From Bin87 sp965220105 (GTDB lineage: Bacteria > Chloroflexota > Dehalococcoidia > Lucifugimonadales > UBA3495), in contig OZ244811.1 of assembly GCA_965220105.1 (NCBI GenBank), positions 3,844,001 to 3,908,000 of the forward strand: a DNA stretch of 64,000 nt, read 5' to 3'. The position numbers were made by a program, and so were the translations under genes. The notes below the pieces were generated by a model. It had not been told where the DNA came from and ran no database searches. It was given only the letters and a program-made list of their open reading frames with translations. Below are positions 35,718 through 44,851 of the stretch, piece after piece. Every line of letters starts with the position of its first letter. The first letter of the stretch is position 1.

Positions 35718-36992
35718 ATGGCCAAATTGGAAGACCATATCTGGGAAGCCGATTTCACCGGGCCAACCCGGCGCGACCGCAGACCCTGCCGGTACTCGGT
35801 CTACCTGCCCGACCATCTGACCGCTCGCCACTTTGCGCTCGACGGCGACGTGGCCGCGGACGTCGCCGACGCCGAGGCCGACCTGGTGAGACTCAACTTG
35901 GCGGTGGACGCTTTGGCCGACACCGAAGCCCTGGCCCGGCTGCTGCTGAGGGCCGAGTCGGTGGCATCCTCACGCATCGAGGGTCTGGTGGTGGGTGGAC
36001 GACGGCTGCTCCGAGCCGACGCGGCCCGCCAACTGGGGGAGGAGGTTCGCGACGTCACCGCCGCCGAGGTGCTGGCCAACATCGATGCCATGGTCTGGGC
36101 AGTGGCGGCAGTGGAGCCGGGCGGGCGGTTGACCCTGGAAATCCTGTTGGAGATGCATCGCCGCTTATCGGCCGGAACCCGCCTGCAGGAGCACGGCGGA
36201 CGCGTTCGCACGGTGCAGAACTGGATCGGGGGCAGCGGCTACAATCCCTGCTCCGCCGCCTTCGTGCCGCCGCCGCCGGAGGCGGTGCCCGGCCTGCTGG
36301 AGGACCTGCTCGCCTTCTGCAACGACGACGGCCTTCCGGCTCTGGCCCAGGCGGCAGTCGCCCACGCCCAGTTCGAGACCATCCATCCCTTCGTTGACGG
36401 CAACGGGCGCGCCGGACGGGCGCTGGTTCACCTGGTCCTGCGCCGCCGGGGGATGGCAACGCACTTCCTGCCGCCGGTCTCCCTGGTCCTGGCAACGTGG
36501 GCCGGAGATTACGTCGCAGGCCTTACGGCCACTCGCTACGTGGGCGAGCCGGGATCAGAATCTGCCCACATGGGCATGAACCGCTGGATTGCGCTCTTTG
36601 CCGGAGCGTGTCAGCGAGCGGTGTCCGATGCCAGGCAGTTCGAGGAACGGGTGCGCCGCTTGCAGGCGACCTGGCGCGAACAGGCCGGCAATCCACGCCG
36701 CGACTCGGCGATGCACCGGCTCATCGGAGCGCTGCCGGCGGCTCCGGTCCTCACCGTGAGCACCGCGGCTGAGCTGACCGACCGTTCATTCCAGGCCGCC
36801 AACCAGGCCATCGACCGCCTGGTGGCCACCGGTGTGTTGATCCAGGTCAACGTCGGCCGGCGTAACCGCGCTTTTGAAGCTCCCGAACTCATCGATGCCT
36901 TCACGGCGCTGGAACGACAACTGGCCAGTCCGGAGAGCGATACGCGGGTCTCCGAACCAATACGGGACGTGCCGCGACGCCGGCAAGCGTGA
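35718..36992 (+). CDS. Fic-family adenylyltransferase with N-terminal inhibitory motif
   Basis: 424 aa from ATG 35718 behind GGGGATGAGCA. The active site HPFVDGNGRAGR is at residues 223-234. SSRIEG at 84-89 matches the inhibitory [ST]xxxE[GN] motif, making it a class II Fic that is autoinhibited. A winged-helix-like C-terminus (VSTAAELTDRSFQAANQAIDRLVATGVLIQV, ~345-395) is typical of large Fic/DUF4172-like proteins that bind DNA. Fic enzymes AMPylate target proteins. It is divergent from the NERD-like gene, sharing a 122-base upstream region. Confidence 0.9.
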   Translation: MAKLEDHIWEADFTGPTRRDRRPCRYSVYLPDHLTARHFALDGDVAADVADAEADLVRLNLAVDALADTEALARLLLRAESVASSRIEGLVVGGRRLLRADAARQLGEEVRDVTAAEVLANIDAMVWAVAAVEPGGRLTLEILLEMHRRLSAGTRLQEHGGRVRTVQNWIGGSGYNPCSAAFVPPPPEAVPGLLEDLLAFCNDDGLPALAQAAVAHAQFETIHPFVDGNGRAGRALVHLVLRRRGMATHFLPPVSLVLATWAGDYVAGLTATRYVGEPGSESAHMGMNRWIALFAGACQRAVSDARQFEERVRRLQATWREQAGNPRRDSAMHRLIGALPAAPVLTVSTAAELTDRSFQAANQAIDRLVATGVLIQVNVGRRNRAFEAPELIDAFTALERQLASPESDTRVSEPIRDVPRRRQA

Positions 36993-37039
36993 GCGCTCGA
37001 AGGCACCACCAGCGCGGCTACCTGCGAGGTTCTGGGCGC

Positions 37040-38254
37040 TCAGGTTTGGATTTCCGGGAGTGGAGTTCTGAGTAGGATGGTGGCCCTTCTGGGCACCGGG
37101 TATCCGTAGGCTCCCGTTGGTTCGTCATGAGGCCAGCTGGTGTAGGTCTGGGCCCTGACTTTCAGGTGGTGGGGAATTTCGCCGAAGATATTCTTGTCGT
37201 GGACCAGTTGCGCTTCGGCGCTTCTGGGGATGGTGGTGTAGACCAGCTGGGCCTCGGCTGGAGCCTCTCGCGCCCAGCTCTCGGGCTCCGTGTTGGGGTC
37301 GATGACCATGACGGTGGTGTTATGGTCGATGTGGCCGCGCTCACTCCATATCTCGGCCACCTGGGCCTCGGTGGTGATGATGATGACGGGCTGGCCCTGG
37401 TCGATGATCCCGGTGCGGCGCCAGTGTTCGAGCTGTTCCGGGTCCGCGGTGATCATGGTGATGGATTTGGGGTCGAAGTGGTGGACGTTGTGGTCAACCC
37501 GGTGGACCTGGTAGGTGAGGAGCTGGCACTCGACCGGTTCGTCGTAGAGTGGTACGTACTGTCCCTGACTGTTGAGAGTCCAGCCGGCCGGTTCGGGGGC
37601 GTTGACGTAGTAGCGGGTTACCGATGCGGTGCGGTCTTCCAGATCGGTGGGGATATCCCCGTAAACGTGTTTGTCGCGGATGTCGTACGCGTCGCCGTCC
37701 CCGTTGACCTTGGGATAATCGTCGGATGCGGTGAACGGGACCGCCTGGGTGTAGCGGTGGATGGTTTCCCAGTCAGGCGCGACCAGTATGGTGTTGTCGG
37801 GCTGCCATACTTGAACCAGGGTTTCCATGGCGTCTCTGGGATGGTCCAGGTCGTGGATCAGCTGGTTGACGTCGTCGTTATCCCATTCGGGCAGCAGCGC
37901 TTTCGTGTCGCGGAGCAGGTCTGCCCACAGGTCCCGCTCCTTCTGGCGCTCTTCCATCCGGCGGTCCTGGTAGTGTTGCCAGAGTGCATCAGCCCAGTCC
38001 AGGATGGTGTCGATGGTGCGGGCCTGGGTCATGGAGTAAAGACCGGAAGCCTTGCGCAGTTCCATGTCAGCGATTGTGGAATCGCGTATGCCGGTGATGA
38101 CGTCGGCGAGGTGGTGAATGTCGTCGGGTTCCTGTTGTGGGTATCCCGAAGCCAGGCGATGAAAGGATGCCTGGGCGGCTTCGCCGACCGCGGTGTCGTC
38201 GAATGAATAGCCGTCGGCGTCTGGGGTGTAGTTGAGACCCCGTTCCCTGGGCAT
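37040..38254 (-). CDS. Hypothetical protein, 404 aa, with internal repeat
   Basis: No family recognised. Residues 1-150 are helical and charged (ASGYPQQEPDDIHHLADVI, RMEERQKERDLWADLLRD). The remainder is rich in Trp, Tyr, His and Asp, with beta-type segments such as QPVIIITTEAQVAEIW and NTTVMVIDPNTEPESW. Two related segments can be seen: DKHVYGDIPTDLEDRTASVT and DKNIFGEIPHHLKVRAQTYT, each followed by Trp/Pro-rich sequence. No signal peptide. Its minus-strand ATG at 38254 is 76 bases after the sigma-factor gene in the same direction, so the two are probably cotranscribed. Confidence 0.7.
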   Translation of the reverse strand: MPRERGLNYTPDADGYSFDDTAVGEAAQASFHRLASGYPQQEPDDIHHLADVITGIRDSTIADMELRKASGLYSMTQARTIDTILDWADALWQHYQDRRMEERQKERDLWADLLRDTKALLPEWDNDDVNQLIHDLDHPRDAMETLVQVWQPDNTILVAPDWETIHRYTQAVPFTASDDYPKVNGDGDAYDIRDKHVYGDIPTDLEDRTASVTRYYVNAPEPAGWTLNSQGQYVPLYDEPVECQLLTYQVHRVDHNVHHFDPKSITMITADPEQLEHWRRTGIIDQGQPVIIITTEAQVAEIWSERGHIDHNTTVMVIDPNTEPESWAREAPAEAQLVYTTIPRSAEAQLVHDKNIFGEIPHHLKVRAQTYTSWPHDEPTGAYGYPVPRRATILLRTPLPEIQT

Positions 38255-38330
38255 GATTTGACCTCCCGGTGGTGTCTACTGTTGCCCGGGAGGTCGGTTG
38301 CGGGGTTTATCGAGAGCCCGGGGTCTGGTG

Positions 38331-40091
38331 TTATCCCAAGTATCCGCGCAGGGCTCCGGACCTGGAATGATGCCGCATCTTGCGTATGGCCTTGGCCTCG
38401 ATCTGGCGGATACGTTCCCGGGTTAGGCCCAACCGCTTGCCGATCTCTTCAAGGGTATGGGTTCGGTCGTCGTCGAGGCCGAAGCGCATCCTGAGGATCT
38501 TGTGCTCGCGATCGGTGAGTGTGGACAGCGCTTGGTTGATCTGGTCGCTCAGCATTTGATGGACAGCAGCCTGGTAGGGTGTGACGGAAGCGCGGTCCTC
38601 GATGAGGTCGCCGAGGAAGGTGTCCTCTTCCTCGCCTATCGGGGTTTCGAGGGATACGGGATCGATGGAAAGTTTTTGGATTTCCAGGATCCGTTCCGGT
38701 GTTGACTCCATCGCCTCAGCGAGTTCCTCGGTGGTGGGATCACGCTGCAGTTCCTGCAGCAGACTGCTTTGGCGCCGCCTCAGCTTGTTGATGATCTCAA
38801 TCATGTGCACCGGTACCCGTATGGTGCGAGCCTGGTCTGCGATGCCTCGGGTGATGGCCTGCCGAATCCACCAGGTGGCGTAGGTGCTGAACTTGTAGCC
38901 GCGGCGGTAGTCGAACTTGTCGACGGAGCGCATGAGGCCCAGGTTGCCATCCTGGACCAGGTCCAGCATGCTGAGGCCGCGCCCCAGGTGTTTCTTGGCT
39001 ATGCTCACCACCAGGCGTAAGTTGGCTTGGCTGAGGTCAGCCTGGGCCGTCTCGCCGTCCGTGAGGATCCGGTAGTAGTGTCCCGCGTCGCGGAACCGGT
39101 CCTCTCCAATGCGCTCGATGAAGCGGGGGTCGTGGAGCATCATGGACAGGATCGGAATCTGGCAGTCGTCCTCATTGATGGTTTCTGGCCCGGCCAGTTG
39201 TTCCTGTTCCTGGTGGGTTTCCAGCCAGGCGTGCAGGTATTGGTTGATGGTCTCCCTGGTGTGGTTGGGCAGGGTGGCGGTGTCCAGTGATAGTTGGACC
39301 ATGGCCTTGGTGATATCGTCCGGATTCGAGTTGAGATCATGCGCAACCAGTTCGACCAGTTCCGGGTCGATGGTTTGGTCGATGCTGGCACGGAAGGTCT
39401 GGTTGGTCATTATCTCGGTGATGGTGAGCTGCTGGCCGATCTGTGCGTGGTTCGAGATGGACTGGATGATGGGCCAGGCGTTGGTGATTCGCGCCAGGAG
39501 CAGCATGGTGGCGTCCCAGCAGGACACATCAAGGTCCTCGCCGTGGACCTGCGGCAGCTGATTGGGCAGGCGTCGGTCGTTCATCAGGTGCGCGGCCTGG
39601 GTATAAGCCCGGTGAGGCATGGGGAGCGGCCCCTGGCCGAGTTCGTCTTCCAGGCGTTGCGGGTCGCTGAGCATGGCGAGGTGGTTTAGTCCGGGGATCG
39701 GGTGCAGGTGTGCCATCTCCTCGATACGGCGTGCCAGGTATTGCTCCTGCCTGGCGTCGATGAGTGGAATGCGTCCGATTTCGCGGAGGTACACCCGTAC
39801 TGGGTCGTCCAGCGAGGTCAGGCCGTCTTCGGGTTCGGCCCAGATCCGTTCCTCGCGTTGCAGGTCGCGCTTGGTGGGCTCGGCGAGTGCTTCGAGTTGG
39901 TCGCGTCGTGCGTTGGTGACGTAGGCGAGGACGGCCGCCTCGTCGGGGTCAATCTCGATTGTTTCCGGCTCGGGGTCTTTTCGGATATCGGTTTCGTCGT
40001 CTGGGTCGATGACCTGGTCGTCGGGGTCGTGGAACTGAGGCAGGTCGGTGTTGGCGGAGTCCTTTTGGCCCTGGGTGGTAAGTTTGGTCAT
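38331..40091 (-). CDS. RpoD-like sigma-70 factor (accessory copy)
   Basis: 586 aa from ATG 40091, chosen for CAGGAGAGTCC upstream. Region 1.2 is DDPVRVYLREIGRIPLI, region 2 LSQANLRLVVSIAKKHLGRGLSMLDLVQDGNLGLMRSVDKFDYRRGYKFSTYATWWIRQAI in successive stretches. Region 3 is VPVHMIEIINKLRR, region 4 LTDREHKILRMRFGL with the HTH HTLEEIGKRLGLTRERIRQIE. An acidic N-terminal extension and a ~210-aa spacer between 1.2 and 2 resemble group 1 sigma factors. Its position beside plasmid-type and mobile genes suggests an accessory, element-borne copy rather than the housekeeping gene. Confidence 0.9.
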   Translation of the reverse strand: MTKLTTQGQKDSANTDLPQFHDPDDQVIDPDDETDIRKDPEPETIEIDPDEAAVLAYVTNARRDQLEALAEPTKRDLQREERIWAEPEDGLTSLDDPVRVYLREIGRIPLIDARQEQYLARRIEEMAHLHPIPGLNHLAMLSDPQRLEDELGQGPLPMPHRAYTQAAHLMNDRRLPNQLPQVHGEDLDVSCWDATMLLLARITNAWPIIQSISNHAQIGQQLTITEIMTNQTFRASIDQTIDPELVELVAHDLNSNPDDITKAMVQLSLDTATLPNHTRETINQYLHAWLETHQEQEQLAGPETINEDDCQIPILSMMLHDPRFIERIGEDRFRDAGHYYRILTDGETAQADLSQANLRLVVSIAKKHLGRGLSMLDLVQDGNLGLMRSVDKFDYRRGYKFSTYATWWIRQAITRGIADQARTIRVPVHMIEIINKLRRRQSSLLQELQRDPTTEELAEAMESTPERILEIQKLSIDPVSLETPIGEEEDTFLGDLIEDRASVTPYQAAVHQMLSDQINQALSTLTDREHKILRMRFGLDDDRTHTLEEIGKRLGLTRERIRQIEAKAIRKMRHHSRSGALRGYLG

Positions 40092-40339
40092 GGACTCTCC
40101 TGGGTGAGGATTCCCGGTGGTTGGAAACCGGGTTGATGAGTTAATTCTACCAACCCTTACGTGTTGGGGTACGGAAGTGGATGATTCGGCCACGCATCGC
40201 TCCCGCCCAGGCCATTTGTGCCGGCTTCACCCAGACCGGTGTCGGCGACCTAACGGTCAGCGGCGCCTGCCTCCGCGGAACCCGTCGCCGGCTTCCCTTG
40301 TCCCAGCTGTCCATAAATACCCCTTATCAGACTTTTATG

Positions 40340-40591
40340 ACGGCCTCATTTTCCGCCGCCCTTGACACCGGCCATCCCGACCGTTTCAGCGACACTCACT
40401 TGCGGACGCTGCAACGCAGAGTGCAGCAGTGGCGCGGCATCATGGCCAAAAAGCTGGTCTACACCACCGCTGGTGAGCCCATGCCGGAGCTCCCTGCAAT
40501 GCCGGAATTGGCGCTGGTCGAGGGGCCCCCAAGTGCTAAAGTTTCGGTAACATTTCTGAATGAGGAAACAGGAACCGGCATTTATGCTTGA
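40340..40591 (+). pseudogene. C-terminal remnant of an IS21-like transposase
   Basis: The frame contains HPDRFSDTHLRTLQRRVQQW followed by RGIMAKKLVYTTAGEP and a VTFLNEE ending, the usual C-terminal tail of IS21-type integrase-fold transposases (LRTLQRRVKxWR). Upstream, the frame has nothing of the catalytic core, so only about 80 residues of the gene remain. Confidence 0.55.
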
Positions 40592-40828
40592 CGCGGGACA
40601 GTGGATCCGTTTGATGCGCTCATGAAACGATGTGTGGCTATCTAGGTCAGGGCCAACCTTAGCGCCTTAACGAGTGGGACGGAGTTCACTCTTGGCTGAT
40701 TGTGAGTGATTTGACACGCCAGACGATAGAGAGGGTTGTGTAGTCAATTACCATGTCACCGGTTCACCGTTGATCCTGATCACCTATGCACCAAAAGTCC
40801 TATTTACCAAATCAACAAGCAGTTTTCG

Positions 40829-41044
40829 TTAACGACCTCGCCTCTGGAGACCTTCCTCAAGCATCTCAATCACCATAGCCGTCACGCTGGAATCTTGATC
40901 CACCACCAGATGGCGCAGACGCCTGTGCACAGCAGAGGGTATACGGCAATGAAGCACGGTAACATCCGGCGCCGCTGCCTGCTCACGGAATGCCTCTCTC
41001 CGTTCCTGATCATCGGGGGATTCGGGTCTTCGTGAGAAGGCCAT
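40829..41044 (-). CDS. Small RHH-type partition partner
   Basis: 71 aa from ATG 41044. The C-terminal half, VTVLHCRIPSAVHRRLRHLVVDQDSSVTAMVIEMLEEGLQ, fits a ribbon-helix-helix DNA-binding protein; the N-terminus is charged and flexible. It overlaps the ParA stop by 35 bases. Small RHH proteins downstream of ParA act as the centromere-binding ParB/ParG-type partner in type Ib plasmid partition. Confidence 0.7.
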   Translation of the reverse strand: MAFSRRPESPDDQERREAFREQAAAPDVTVLHCRIPSAVHRRLRHLVVDQDSSVTAMVIEMLEEGLQRRGR

Positions 41045-41675
41045 TACACATCTCCTTTATCTCGTCGCAGATGCCGCTGATCTCTCCTTGCGCCACCCGA
41101 TCCCGGCCGGCCAACACAGATTTACCTTCGCCTGCCGCTACCGCATAGGCTTCCCGTTCCGTGGTACGCGCCTGGAGGATCGGGAGACCCAACTCCTGTA
41201 GGGCTGCGTCAATGCTTTGGCTAAAGCGTGTGCGGGGCCGGCCCATGCTGATCACAAATGCGGCTTGGGGACACCCACCATGTCCAGCCTGCCGAAGCTT
41301 TACCGCTGCAACGATATCCTCACAGGCCCACACATCCCAAACCCGCGGCTTGCAGGGAATGAGCACGACGTCGGCCACCCTGATAGCGTCTGCGTTCACG
41401 CGGGTGATGCCCGGCGGACAATCTATGATAATCCAACGGTGTTCCCCGGCAGTTGCTCTCACCTGGCGGACCAGCGCTCCCGCTTCCACACCCTGTACCG
41501 TCAGATGCGAATCCGGTTGGGGGTCCACCGAGGACCAGCCCACTGCGCTGCGCTGGGGATCGCAGTCTAGGAGGAGCGCCGCCGGCTCGTCGCTGCCTAG
41601 AACGGATGCCAGGTTGGTAGCCAAACACGTTTTCCCAACACCACCCTTCTGGTTCACTACGGCGATTACCGGCAT
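41010..41675 (-). CDS. parA: ParA-type partition ATPase
   Basis: 221 aa from ATG 41675. The deviant Walker A NQKGGVGKTCLATNLA is at residues 8-23. LLLDCDPQRSAVGW is the A'/switch segment and WIIIDCPPGITRVNADAIRVADVVLIPCKPRVWD the Walker B region. It lacks an N-terminal HTH, so it belongs to the small (type Ib/MinD-like) ParA group that segregates plasmids and integrated elements with an RHH partner. Repeats upstream at 41696-41938 may be its centromere. Confidence 0.9.
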   Translation of the reverse strand: MPVIAVVNQKGGVGKTCLATNLASVLGSDEPAALLLDCDPQRSAVGWSSVDPQPDSHLTVQGVEAGALVRQVRATAGEHRWIIIDCPPGITRVNADAIRVADVVLIPCKPRVWDVWACEDIVAAVKLRQAGHGGCPQAAFVISMGRPRTRFSQSIDAALQELGLPILQARTTEREAYAVAAGEGKSVLAGRDRVAQGEISGICDEIKEMCNGLLTKTRIPR

Positions 41676-41695
41676 AGCTGTTGCCCTCCTGCATC

Positions 41696-41938
41696 ACACC
41701 AACGTACCTATGCACCGCTTTACCCATGCACCATATCAACATACCACCAATGCTTGCACCATCTCCGCCAACAGGTTTGAGGCGATTTGCCATCGGTGCC
41801 GCGACGACAAGTAGACGAGATACCGAGAGCTCTAGGATACGAAACGGCGTCCCCTTCACATACCCCCGCATACATTGAGGGCTTCTAATTGTTCCACTAC
41901 ACCGTTGCACCATTGAACCATTGCACCGTTGCACCCGT
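41696..41938. repeat. TTGCACC/TGCACC repeats upstream of parA
   Basis: CCGTTGCACCATTGAACCATTGCACCGTTGCACC spans about 41902-41935 (given here in pieces of one cluster): TTGCACC recurs with ~10- and 20-base phasing. Further TATGCACC, CATGCACC and CTTGCACC words lie at 41706-41762. Clustered direct repeats 20-260 bases upstream of a small parA suggest a parS-like centromere or replication iterons. Confidence 0.45.
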
Positions 41939-42469
41939 ATCCCGCACCCCCATAATGTCAGTCGTACTTAGGCCGAAACTTTACGTTAGAAACCGGTTCC
42001 ATTCCCGATAAATTACAGTTGCGACATCCAGACCGGAAAACGGAATCTTGTCCCCGCGGGATAAACATGAGTGTGGGACACGTACACTTGCGAACCCTGC
42101 AGATGCTGCGCGAGCGTCAGGCATATCAACCTTGACCTGCTGGCCCATAAAAAACCAGCGCGGTTGCTATTGATGTTGAAATCGCGATGCCGCCTGCGCC
42201 CAATGAGTGGGTGGGACGACAGGCGGTACTCAGATGCCGACTCCTTGCCGTCCATCACGCAGAGCCGGCGACCCTACTGTACCGGGCACCAAATCGCCAT
42301 GTTCAGTCGCTCCTCTTCAGGCTCTCTGGCGCAGCATCCACCATACCTGCCGCATCCATCGGTGAACGCCAATGGCGGCTACCATCTTTGCAGAGCAACA
42401 CCTGTGTTTTGGTGTCCCATTTTGACGATTTTCCCTACTCAAATATACCCATCCCCTATTGTGTCTCTA
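41939..42469. other. Non-coding spacer in the plasmid-like block
   Basis: No firm gene. A minus-strand frame at 42013-42258 (81 aa, MMDGKESASEYRLSSHPL…) lies in the same direction as the flanking rep-like and parA genes but lacks a good ribosome-binding site and any recognised motif. A replication origin could lie here by position; no AT-rich unwinding region stands out. Confidence 0.3.
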
Positions 42470-44032
42470 TCAGATGGCAGGGACAGCGTTGACCGGCAAT
42501 GCTTGATGGTCGGAGTCCCCCGGCTGTGAGGCAGAGTAAACATCAGGGGGCCAATATGGGTCGGGCGGCATCACTCTCCAAGGTAGGCCATCGTTGCGGG
42601 GATTGCTCCCAAGACGCTCGATGGTGCAGCCGCCCATCCCTGCGATGTCAATAACCGCCTTCCTCGCCCGATGTCGGTACTTGCGCAGGTCAGAATCTCG
42701 AATCAGCACCTCGGCCGGATAGCAAATACCGATAAGGTCGTCCGAAGAATACTCGCGGTAGTTAAAGCGCGCAGGATTCGCTTCGCTCCGGCCGGTTCGG
42801 ATGGCATTGGGATGGTAGGGCGAGTAAATGGGCCGCTCACCTTTGCCATGCACGACGTTACCCTGACCATCCACCACCTGACCACCAGAAGCTCTCATAA
42901 CGCCAGGACGGGTGGGACGAATTAACCTGCCATTGTGGCCGCCCACCCGGTCCCACTCGCAACATAAAGTAAGGTACGCTCGGTATGCTGGGCCAGAGAT
43001 CTTGCCCAACTGCCGCAGGATAGGCCGGTCCACTGGCGGTCCCACATCAGAACCGGATGGCAGGCACACTATCAGAGCCATTTGGTCGTCAAGCTTCAGC
43101 CCGGAGATCGCCAAAGGCGATATTGGATAATAGAGGCCGCCCTGCGGCATATCCACGAACATGCTGCGGACCTCGTTGACCGCGCGCCGGAGCGCCAAAC
43201 CCTTCTGTGCGCCGGCCGGTCGATAGTCTTTGAGGTTCCACCCCAGCCATTCACCAGCAACTTCCCTGATCGTGAATCGCAGCTCATGCAGTCGCCCATC
43301 ACGCGCCGCCACAGGTAGAGAGAGGAGGGACTCGATGAACAATCGTAGCGACAGGGCCGCGCCCCGACCACGCCTCAGCGGCGCGGCAGCGCGGTCGTAC
43401 AGGGATAGGAGCGCCGGTAACGGAGGCCGGTCCGGGATCAAGCCGGGAAGATGGGACTGGCTGATTTCTGATTCGACCAATCCCGGCAAAGCAGGCGGCT
43501 GGGGATTATTCAGAAAGGGCAACCGGTCATTCCGCCGAGCGAAGGTCGCTGGAATAATACCTTTGGCACGCCGTTCAGGTTCAACCAACTGGGGGCGTTC
43601 TTTCCAGGCCCTCACGACGGGTGCCAGCGGGAAACGAATATCCTGGGCCTGCAACTCTTCCCACTCTCTCTTCAGCACCGGTAGTCTGAACCTGACCACG
43701 CGGGCCACACCGCTGGGCGACACCGAAAGATGGTCGCCGACCAGCAGCCCCTGCTTCTGCCACATCTGCTCCATCCACTTGACGCATTCCCGCAGAGCAT
43801 CCAGTGGACATTCTCCGGCCACCAACCAGGCGATCAACTCCTCCGGTTCCGGACCGCCCATCTCGTTGACGAGGACTTCCCGGGACTCGGCGTCGTTGCT
43901 CTCCCCACATTCAGCGGGGCAATCATCATTCTCAGAGGACTGCTCATGTGTTAGCGCCGTCAGGCTTCCATCCTGGTCTTGGTATACCTCGTAAACCGAG
44001 GTCTCAGCTATATCAGTCCGTAATGGAAGCAT
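42470..44032 (-). CDS. Putative plasmid replication initiator
   Basis: 520 aa from ATG 44032. The N-terminal 100 residues are acidic. The core contains LPALLSLYDRAAAPLRRGRGAALSLRLFIESLLSLP, FTIREVAGEWLGW, and GPAYRAYLTLCCEWDRVGGHNGRLIRPT. The core fits winged-helix initiator-like proteins, but I cannot name the family. The main evidence is context: it overlaps the end of a RepA-type ATPase gene by 20 bases and precedes parA, an order like that of helicase-initiator pairs in RSF1010-type replicons. It could alternatively be a regulatory protein of an integrative element. Confidence 0.5.
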   Translation of the reverse strand: MLPLRTDIAETSVYEVYQDQDGSLTALTHEQSSENDDCPAECGESNDAESREVLVNEMGGPEPEELIAWLVAGECPLDALRECVKWMEQMWQKQGLLVGDHLSVSPSGVARVVRFRLPVLKREWEELQAQDIRFPLAPVVRAWKERPQLVEPERRAKGIIPATFARRNDRLPFLNNPQPPALPGLVESEISQSHLPGLIPDRPPLPALLSLYDRAAAPLRRGRGAALSLRLFIESLLSLPVAARDGRLHELRFTIREVAGEWLGWNLKDYRPAGAQKGLALRRAVNEVRSMFVDMPQGGLYYPISPLAISGLKLDDQMALIVCLPSGSDVGPPVDRPILRQLGKISGPAYRAYLTLCCEWDRVGGHNGRLIRPTRPGVMRASGGQVVDGQGNVVHGKGERPIYSPYHPNAIRTGRSEANPARFNYREYSSDDLIGICYPAEVLIRDSDLRKYRHRARKAVIDIAGMGGCTIERLGSNPRNDGLPWRVMPPDPYWPPDVYSASQPGDSDHQALPVNAVPAI

Positions 44033-44388
44033 ATTTCCTACCCGACTCCTCGACAGATTTCTGATGGGAATAACTCAGGCCAGGCCCGACCCAAACCCCA
44101 TCCGCCTTGAACCCGACGATAGCGCCTCCGGCGACGCGTATCGAATTTATACCGACGGTGACGAGGGATGGGCCGTAGTTGCTCTTGGCCACCGCCAATT
44201 TCAGCTCGCTCGATTCAGCCTCGCCTTCGTCTTCAGGCTGATGACGGGTCATCGCCAGAACACCCCTGGCCCCGTCCACCCACGCGGCGCTACCACCCAC
44301 TTGGCCAGGGTCATAAGGGTCCTGATTGCCTGAACGGGCTGTCTTGTTAGAGTGGGCGGTGATGAGAACGCCGGTCCCAAGGCCTTAG
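44013..44388 (-). pseudogene. RepA-like (AAA_25/RecA-fold) ATPase, C-terminal fragment
   Basis: The frame is open from the IS1380 junction to TAA/TAG at 44013. It reads LITAHSNKTARSGNQDPYDPGQ, then GGSAAWVDGARGVLAMTRHQ and LKLAVAKSNYGPSLV. This is the characteristic late part of RecA-like replicative helicases of the RepA/AAA_25 group. The Walker A half is absent on both sides of the IS. It overlaps the following initiator-like gene. Confidence 0.65.
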
Positions 44389-44846
44389 CCCGAATCCACC
44401 GAAGGGACTGGCGCTGGCGTTGACACAAGGGCTGATGGGTAGGGGAAGGCGAACGGGCCAGGCCAGATTCCAATAGATGGGGATGGGGGCGGCGTGAGGC
44501 AGCCACACTGGCACGATGATGGCGGCCGGGCGGCCATGGGGGGCGGGATCGATAGGCGGTAGGCAGGAAGTGTCCCTCGCGGACCGAGTTGGTGCGAGTT
44601 GGCGGGGACGTTCAGTGGGCCGGATGCTGGCCCAGCGTGGCGGGCAGGATCAGCCCAGCATTGGCCACCAGGCGGTGGTCGTCAAAGGTGATTTGGATGC
44701 GGTCGGGGTGGTCATCTGGTAGCATCTTTTGGGTGCTCCTTGTTTCTGGTTGGATTCCTCTCTCGAAATCCATTATCCCAGATGCACAGGAGCACTTTCT
44801 TACCCCTTCAGCACGCCGCCACACTCATCTTTTCGGTGGATTCGGG
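44389..44846 (-). mobile_element. IS1380-family copy C, internally deleted (MITE-like)
   Basis: 458 bp with both terminal repeats (CCCGAATCCACCGAAG and CTTTTCGGTGGATTCGGG) and a 5-bp direct repeat CTTAG at 44384-44388 and 44847-44851. The right-end sequence joins the N-terminal coding sequence near 44612-44625, so about 1.2 kb of transposase is missing. The ATG codon ahead of LPDDHPDRIQ is intact here. It can move only with transposase supplied in trans. Confidence 0.85.
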
Positions 44847-44851
44847 CTTAG

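Noticed and set aside
41696..41938. CRISPR array
   Set aside because: The repeated words are only 7-8 bases, irregularly spaced, and without uniform spacers or cas genes.
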